A DNA stretch of 64,000 nt from Patiria pectinifera (Eukaryota; Echinodermata; Asteroidea; Valvatida; Asterinidae), in NCBI GenBank assembly GCA_029964075.1, contig CM057146.1:6901501-6965500 (forward strand), given 5' to 3'. How positions within the stretch are numbered: the stretch's first letter is position 1; each line of letters begins with the position of its first letter. The notes under the pieces were generated by a model. That model was not told the origin of the DNA. It saw only the letters and a list, made by a program, of their open reading frames with translations, and did no database searches. This document shows, piece by piece, positions 32,801 through 41,800 of this stretch. The position numbers were made by a program, and so were the translations under genes.

Positions 32801-35800
32801 TTGAAAGGTTTGACACCAATTTGCTCAATCCGTACACATGTGGACTTACACAAACATTTAATTAAAAACCTTTTAACTTGTGAAATTAAGACAGGTTTCA
32901 GTTCATCAAAACGAAATGTACGGATACTTTCCTCTTACAGCAAAATCTCACCCTCCATCATACACTGACACCCAAATGTTAATACACAACGAACATGGCC
33001 CAACAAAATGTAACTGCTCTATATTTCATTGTCCCAGTGCTTCAAAGCAACCTGTGGCCAAAAAAGCTGATCAGTGAAGTTCATATCAGCCGCAATTTAC
33101 TGTACTCTTCTCACCTGTTGGAGTGCGTGCAGATGAGTATTCTGGTGTTAGGCTGTTGCAGGATCAGCTTGGTTGCGTGGGCCAGCGTAAACGTCTTCCC
33201 CGTCCCGTACGGACCGACTAGAAAGATGGGCGGTAGGCGGTTGTTGAGAGGTGTCGTCATGGCAATGATGGCCTCTCGTTGCTTGGCGTTTAGACGCGGA
33301 TCCATGTTTTGGTCCCATTGCCTGCAGGCATTTGAACAATGTTATAACGGTGATGACTTTGGTTGGTACCTGAACTTATCTTGAGATTTTCGGTCTCTGA
33401 TTTTAAATTGCGATAGTTCAATCACAAGGAACATTTTAGTGCACAATTTCTACCCAAATTGAGACCAGTGAGCAATACAATCTGAAAAGCTATCAGACAG
33501 TCATCTGTCCCCAATTGACCAGTTCACGCCGGGATAATTTTGACATTGACCGGACCCAGGCACGGTTTGTTTTTACGACCCTCGATGGGTTCAGGCCATC
33601 ATCTGCGGGTAGCACACCCTGATTTCCGGCCTTGCTCGCTGCGAGCGGGTCGCTGACAGATATTTCCGGCCTCGCTCGTTCCGTGTTTATCCGTCATCCG
33701 TTCCGAATACCGCAAAACCTTTGCGTGTATACATGTCATCCGACGTGAACTAGTTAATCAGGACATGTCTCCAGCCTAACAAAACTCTAGAAAATAACAC
33801 AGGTTTAACCGGCATAACAATGAGGTTTAATAATTTTTCTGCACAAGTTTACTAGTAAGCCCACAGTGTTTTACAAAGACCTTACTTGCTTGGTGTCCAT
33901 GGAATGCTGCATGAGTTCTTGACGTTTGGAAACAGCATGCTCATATCTGGCTGTTTATCCACGGCATAGTGCATCTCACATAGGGGTAATCTGTCGAGGA
34001 AAATACACACAAAAAATACACAGTATAAAAACAAAATCTACTAAACATTACTGTGCAGAAACCAAATAACGCACTAGTTTCACTTGACCTTTCAAGTGAT
34101 TGGGCTTGACAATCTTGACTATATTCCCATTCAAATTTTACCGCCACATTCAACATTTACAATTGCAAAGACGTCAAAATGACCTATCGAAAGCAGAAAA
34201 ACTAATTGAAATCGCAGCATGGAGGCTGCTATTGGACTCTGTCGTATTGACATAGAAATATTAGTTACCTTTCAGAGTCTGTTTTGTTAAGCATGACTTA
34301 GCTTGCAAGGTGGTCACGACCTCTTCATTCGGAGGGGCGGAGGGATTTAGCCACAACGCTGAATGAAGAAGTCATGACGACCTCACAAGCTACGTCATGC
34401 TTAACAAAACAGACTCTGAAAGGTAACTATTATTTCTATAATTGAAATCGCATTTCAAGAACTTACTATTACACACTGCCTTAATAGGTTGATGCATTAA
34501 ACATGCATTCCTCGTGCTATTCACTTTTGACCTGACAATTTTCCTTTTTATAATTTTTTTCAATGGCTATTTTCCTAGCAATATTAAGTTATTCACTTTT
34601 GAATGAGGCATCGAACGAAAAAAATCCTTCAGTTATTGAATTATTTCTTTGCAAAATTCAAATAATTTAGGGGCCCGACAATAACTTGGTTCTTGCAAGG
34701 TGGCTTCATATGAGCGCAAAAAATGAGGTCTTTTTCAGTGGGGTACAGATGCCTAAAGTTGGAGAAAAAAAATAGTGTTTTTTATACGAAACAAAACATA
34801 CAAATTGAAAATTTGTTAGGAGAAAAAAAATTGGTGTTTTTTTCAAGAGCAGATATCTTTAAGCAGCTAGCAAAAGTCCCTCACATGATGTCACTTAATT
34901 AATACTTTTTATTCTGACACCATTTGCACCGCAACATTAAAGGACATTTCAAATTTTGGTCACCGACTGTATTTTACATTTCTGTAACGACTGTCACAGA
35001 AGCTGTGTTAAACCCAACTTTTACAACCCACGGAACTCAAGTTAACTGGAACTAGAACAAGGATGTCTTCAAATGTTCACCCCGTTTACCTGTTGAGTTG
35101 GAACTGCAGCTCCACCTTAAACTCGGTGCTCGTCTTCAGCTTGAGAGCGTCCACGCAGGTCTTAGGCAGCGTCAGGTAGATCTCTCCTTTGCCCTTCTCC
35201 GTGATGGTGCACTCGTAGACCATCTCGAGGGTGTTGGTCGGGGGAGCGGAGGGGTCCGTGGTGGGGGACGCGGGGGCCTTGTGGTCCCCCTGCTGGTTCT
35301 TCTTGGCCCCCTGTTCCTTGTCCCTGGACCCACTATGCTGGGGTGCCAGCAGCACCGTGTTGCAGCTGTTCAGGATGAGCTTGCCACCCTTGGTGTCCTC
35401 CGACAGCTCGTCGTTGAGGCGAAGGAGGGCAAAGAGCTGGCCGTCCACGGAGTAGCGGGCGCCCACGTTGCGGGAGGGGACCAGGTGGAAACTGGAGCTG
35501 AGCTGAAGGGTGGTGCGGATGTTGAATCTGGAAAACGATAAGTTAGTAAGAGTAAGGAGCTTATGCAAAACGAACAGCTTACGGTAAAACTTCACAAGAA
35601 TTTTTGTGTGGGAAACCTACAACCTGCTTATAAATCCCGATACCAAACCTGAGCTTAATTTCATGCTGCTGCTAAACGGGGAAAAAATTCTTAGCAAATT
35701 CAGATTCTAGGCAAATGCGTATGCTTAGCATATTTCTGCGCTTTGCAGCTGCATGAAACTGAGCCTTTGTTTGGACAAAAAGTTCTATGAATAGATATGC

Positions 35801-38800
35801 TTCATTTCAATCTTTTGAGTAAAAAAAAATCACAATCAGTCGTAAGCAATATGCAAGCAATAACTTAACACATTTTTTTTCACCCCCCAAAAATGCCGGC
35901 GTTCAACAGCTTCGTGAAATTGGCACCTACGCTCAAAAGAAAAATTCAACTTGGAAAATTGAATATTGGTAGAAATTGCTTAAAAGAATTAAATATAGCA
36001 ATGAAATTAACTATATTGGACTCACTTGCTGAGATCCTTGAAGCGTGCGATCTCCTCTATGTACAGCAGGTCGTGCATCTTGGCCCGGTAGTTGTTCTTG
36101 GTCAGGGTCTTGTTCAGCACCGAGTTCTGGAACAGCTCCTCAGCAGAGTGGGGCGGGACGTAGAAGCTCAGCAACCCTTTGTCCTCCTCCATGGCTACAT
36201 GGACCTTGGGAAGGAACTCCTGGATGGTCTTGTTGGAGGCGTCCCATCTCTCGCTGACGCAGCGTAGCGTTAACCGAGCCTCCTCCAGTTCCTTCTGGCT
36301 GGCCGGGGAGACGGCGTCCACCGAGACCCGTCGCATCAGGGCCGGCTCGCTGCCGAAGTCGAAGACGACGGACTGGCGGAAGGTGCCGAAGATCTGGGAG
36401 GTGAACTGGAGCTTGATGCGGTACAGGCGCTCCTTGGATTTGCCTGCCAAAGCAATATATGTGGCAAAAGAAGTAAGAAGAAAAACCTTTGATGCAAAAT
36501 GTCAACGATTGAGAAGTTTTAACTTACAACCTATGCTCCACTGTGTACACATAAGCAGCTTTGTGAGCAATGCAAATAAGTCTTTCAGGTTATTCTTTTT
36601 TCAGCTTTTTCAAATAATAAAAAGAATACAAAGTTTGCATAAACATTTTGAAGCTGTAAAATGAAGTGTGAAGCACTATGAATCCAGAAGAATCCAAGTT
36701 GTAAAGGAGTAAAGCATGAACCCTGCTGAAACCAACATAACCCAACAGTTGCAAAGAGTGAAGCCTTACAAATCTAACAAAATTAATGACCAGAAGAGAT
36801 CGTCTGTAAGAATTAACAAAACTTCTTTAAACTGTTTGGATAATGTTGGACTCCCCAGAGTCCAACATTTACTCCTTGGATTTTTTTGCTAACAATCCTC
36901 AAAAATCCACTTCAGCGTAGGAGACCAATGGCACATTCTTTGTTCTCAAACTTTAACGAGCATCAAGAAACAGTGGTTGGGTTCTACATTCCTCAATCCT
37001 ACAAAATCATCAAAAACCTTAAAATGGATACTAAAGGATCTGGGAAGGTAATGGTTTAAGTTTCGTTAGTGCAGCTGCATATCTTTACAATTTGTTTAAA
37101 AACCCAGTGAAACAGTTTCTTTGTTAACTTACCCAGCAGGTGGTTATTGCTGGTTGGGTTGGTCCATTCTTGGCAGTTCTCTGTCAGCTCTTGGGACAGT
37201 TGCCGCTTGGCGTCGCCGATGGACACGCTGGCGAGGTAGAAATGGGGACGGTGGATGTCGTACAGGAGGGCCACTCGGTGAAGATGCTTGGAGGGCTGGA
37301 AACGTCACCGAAAAAATGGGGACTAATTAGAAAACAAAACTAGTTGTGGGGAAAATGCAAAATTCATTCTACCTTTGTGTCAAGGTGTTGTCATTTTCCC
37401 AAAGAGGGCAATACCCTGTCCTGACATAAAATACCACATAATCAGTGCATTCAAAAAGGCTGTGAAAGGCTGTGAAGTTAGAGTTATTAGGTTTGGGCTC
37501 AACACATGACATCTTTCCTAACTTAGACTAACCACTCAAGCACCAAGTTTCCTGAGATTGCCTGACACCTCAAACAATTACAGAATCAACTACCGAATAT
37601 TTATTACCGAGGAATGTTTGCCTCGCCGAGCTGTGAACCTGTGCCATTAATCCTCACCTAATAGATTAATCCACCTAATTATTACTAAATGAATTTTCAA
37701 ACACTTATGCATTGTGGTGACATCAGGAAAAACGACTGCAATATTCATGAATACCAACCTTTGAATGCAGGGTGAATATCCAGGAGTGGACAGAAGACTT
37801 GGAGGTGACGGATACGTTGAGGTCCGAGTTGACCGTCACTTTCACATCTTCAATTGCCTCAGATACCTGTAAACACAAAGAATTCACGTTCAAAAATAGC
37901 TGCAAGGCTTGGCTTTTTCAAATTTGACCGATAACATCAGACAACTCCTTTCGTCAGCCATGTCACTAATTTGTTTCCAACTTGAATATTCATGCAGCTG
38001 ATTAGAGGTCCCTTTTCAATACCAGAGTCCATCATTAATGGAGTCAGCATTCCTGCAGTAACACAACAGTCCTTTTAAGGGCTATCTAACATGCATGTGT
38101 AAAAGCTGCGTAAGTTTCAGGACCATGCAAGTAGCATACCAACGCATCAGTCTCAAAATGATGCAATTGTTCTTTTGATTTGCCAAAAACGGATAAAATA
38201 CACAGAGACGATCAGAGCAATGAAACTACCACTTCGAAAATGGTGTTGCACTTGTTACAGCAATGAGACTTGTGTCCAAAGGGTTGGGCAATGGCCACCT
38301 GAAATGCGACAATATCCTAGTCAGACCAGAGTGGGAGGGGTGGGGACACAAGACAAATTCATTTACACCAAGGGCAAATAACCCAATAACACTGATCCTA
38401 AGTCATCAGCACTGCATTGTTTCCATCCTACTCACCACACTGAGAGGCATGGGGGAGGTCATCCATTTCTCCAGCAGCTGTTCAGCATAGCTGATACCGT
38501 GCAGCTGCTTCTCCCTGGCTCTCTTCAGCTTCATCTCTCTGTACCGGTACCTCTCCCTCCACTCACCGAGCTCGTCCTCCGAGTGGGCTGCCGTGCACTG
38601 CTCACCGAACCGGCACTTGCTGCGACTGGACATGAAACAAAAATAGATTGTTAGTGTGTCAGAGTCCTTGTTCTAGGATCCTGTCTACTTGGCATCCTCA
38701 CAGGATGCAACTTCACACTTCATTGACTTCGCCTTTTGCTACTTTAGTATTCACTTTCTTAGAGTTTAGGCACTCTCCTGAAGACGGTCAGAGCATACTG

Positions 38801-41800
38801 ACCGGAACGTCGAGTTTATACCTCTGGTTCTTTTCAGAACCATTCTCTTAGTTGAGAAATAATTCGCACATGGTGTTTCCCCAAACCTTTCATTATTTAG
38901 TATCTCCACCATGCAAAGCCTCAAATCTTACTTAAGTATCTCAATACTTGAAAAGCCTGGGAAAAAAAACTGGAGCTGATGTCGTAGCTCACCGCAAGAG
39001 AGAATGGTACATGTATTTCATAGATTACAACGAATATGGACAGAGATTGGCTTTTTGCTCACTTTCTAGAGCTTCAATGAGGGAACACATTGTGTGTGCA
39101 TCCTGGTTTGTGAGCGTATTGCGTGAAGTACGTACAATGATTCTGTGCTGAATCTGCACAAATTTAACCCTAAACAGTAAATAGAATTAGACACAAATTG
39201 ATACAGGCTTGCTTTCTGAATGTTATGAATTATTTCTTCCTGTCCTTTCATCTTTGCCATAGCCCAATAATTTTTGACTCGCCAGCCGGGCTACTTCAGG
39301 AATAGTTTGACTAGCGTGCCGCTGTTTTGACTAGCGTGCCGCTGTTTTGAACCCTGGTGGTCAGCCCCAAGTATCCCTTTTTAGCTGTTGAGGGGGTACT
39401 TGTGCCAGAGCCCATAGAGTGTGTACACCCCATTTTGTGCTTACAAGATTGGCACAGAAGTTCTGTTCCCTCGGGGAATACATTCTGCTCCCACATTAGC
39501 AGCGCTTCTTGAGAAAGGTAAACAAGCTTCCGACAGCATGTTTACGTGCAACTTTTTTAGCGCCGCAGCAGGCACTTGCACTTTCAAATTTCCGAATATT
39601 CGTCAAACACAGTTTCGAATAATTGAATATTCAAATATTCGAAAATGGACAGCACCAGAAATTCAGGCCAGACCTATGACTCAACTTGTGATTGATTTGT
39701 GACTTTGCTTGTCGTGGACTTGAGAACAACTCTCTTTTAACCCTAACCTTCCTAAATCCATCAAAATCCATTCCCCAATTTGGGGCATTTTGGTGGGCAA
39801 GCCATGAGTACCGAGTCCATCGAAATCCACCGACAGTAGTGGTGGTCTTGTGGTGGATTTCAGCGGATTTCGTCCTAAAGCATTATGTGAAGCAGGGTCA
39901 GTGATGGATTTTGGCAGACTTGGTTCAGTACTTAGTAAAAGACACTAGGGAGTTAGGGTTTAGATGATCTTAAGAAGACTTACTCAGGGCATATGATGTA
40001 ATCCACGCCCGTGATCCCCCGTGGGGGTGGTCTGTACTTCCAGTCCCGCCCATCGTCTGACATGATGATGGCCTGATGGGCCTGCCCCATGCAGTGTAGG
40101 TGCAGGTCCACATCCGTGGCACATTGGAGGTCACAATATGTACAATATAATTTAGATTCTGTCAAGAAGGATTAAATAAAATAAAAAACCAATAAATTAG
40201 AATCGTAGCACTGAGGTTTTAAAATAAAACCTGAAAGTTGGTATGGTGAAGTCAGCTATAAGTGTGATGATAAATCTTTACTTTGAGTGTGTGTGGATCT
40301 GAGAAAGCCTGTGAGAGTTGTGAAGGTATTCAGAGGTTAGGGTCATTGCAATAGACCTCGGAGCCTAATGCTCCGTAACCCTCCTAGTCTTCTGCACTTC
40401 ACAACCCTTCAAGTTTTGCGAAACCACTTTTCCCCACAGAGTGAGCACCCATTCCAAAATTTGTATCCTTGTGGAGACATTTCTTTGTTCCCGTGTAGTA
40501 AAGTGTTCAATTTTGAAAGTGAATTTTCAAAATGCTCTTATTTTAACCAGAATAAGTTTCCTTGGCTGAAATTTGGAATTAATATCCCTTTTCTAAAACT
40601 CTTCCATCTGCGACAAATAAACACACCTTGGAAATTCCTAGTTTTTGAGTAAAACCCATATATCTATTTCGTGAAAACCTTGTGGAGACCTATTCATCTA
40701 TAGAAATTGCCCTGTGGAGACCTTTACAATGTTTTGTTCACTATTGTGTGTGAGTCTCCACAAGGCAGCAAATTTGTGGCCACCAACACTTCAAATTAGA
40801 GGCAATCTTCTGTTGAGTATGGATAACACTTCAAACCCCTGCACAATGCTTTTGTGTGGTTAAACTCATGCCAAGCAGGCAGATTCGGTCACGCTTCACT
40901 GCTCTCCACAGCACTGCTTTTTGTGTGTGACACAGTGTGACACAGATGTATACATTGTAAATGTTGGATTATTTATGAGCATTGATGCTATATTTTGGTT
41001 TGGGAAAATTGACAGCATTAACAACTGCTACGTGATGGTAAGGGTTGTTAGAAATCTTGAAAAAAAATTTTTAATGAAACAAAATCAGATTTTTTTTTAT
41101 TCAAATCGATTTTTATTTTTTTTAATTGATTTTTTTTTTATCTATTTTATTTTTACATTGCTTTTGATTTTTGTTGTTGATGATTTTATATATTTTGTTC
41201 AAGTGATTTTAAATCCCGATTTAAATCAATGATTTATATCAAATGATTTAAATCAGACAACCCTGGTACGGTGACAGTGATGGTTACTCTGAGCAATCAA
41301 TGCTTTCACCATTACTTGAGACCACAGTGAGTAGACAATGCCCGTGTTCCCAGATCAGTCAATGCAATATGTCACTGTCAATTTGTATGGGATGGGCGCT
41401 GTCTAATTTGTCTAATTTGTAAAATAGCCACTGAATATTCTCAATTACTATAAAAACTGAGACACCAGCATTTTACCTCCTGATTTGGATGACCTGGTTT
41501 TCTGTTTCCCCTCCCCACTGCCATTTCTCTCCCTGTTCTGCGATGGTGCGGCCCCGGATCCTGTACTGCTTGCACTACTGTGGGCTGTTCTACTGCTTCC
41601 GGGCGGGGGTCGGTTGGCGGCGTGCGGGAGTGCGCTTTGTGCTGTGTTGCCTACGTTATTTACACCCTTGTCTACTGCTCCCTGTTATTGGCAGAAATAT
41701 GAATAAAGAGAAAATAAAAATCAGGGAAATACATCAGCATTAAAAATCTACATCACAGGAAATGGCTGTAGTAAAAATTCATCACATCATGAAGAACTTT

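Noticed and set aside
38826-38841. A histone gene end
   Set aside because: The stem-loop is perfect, but no histone coding sequence is present on either strand nearby and no purine-rich downstream element is clear.
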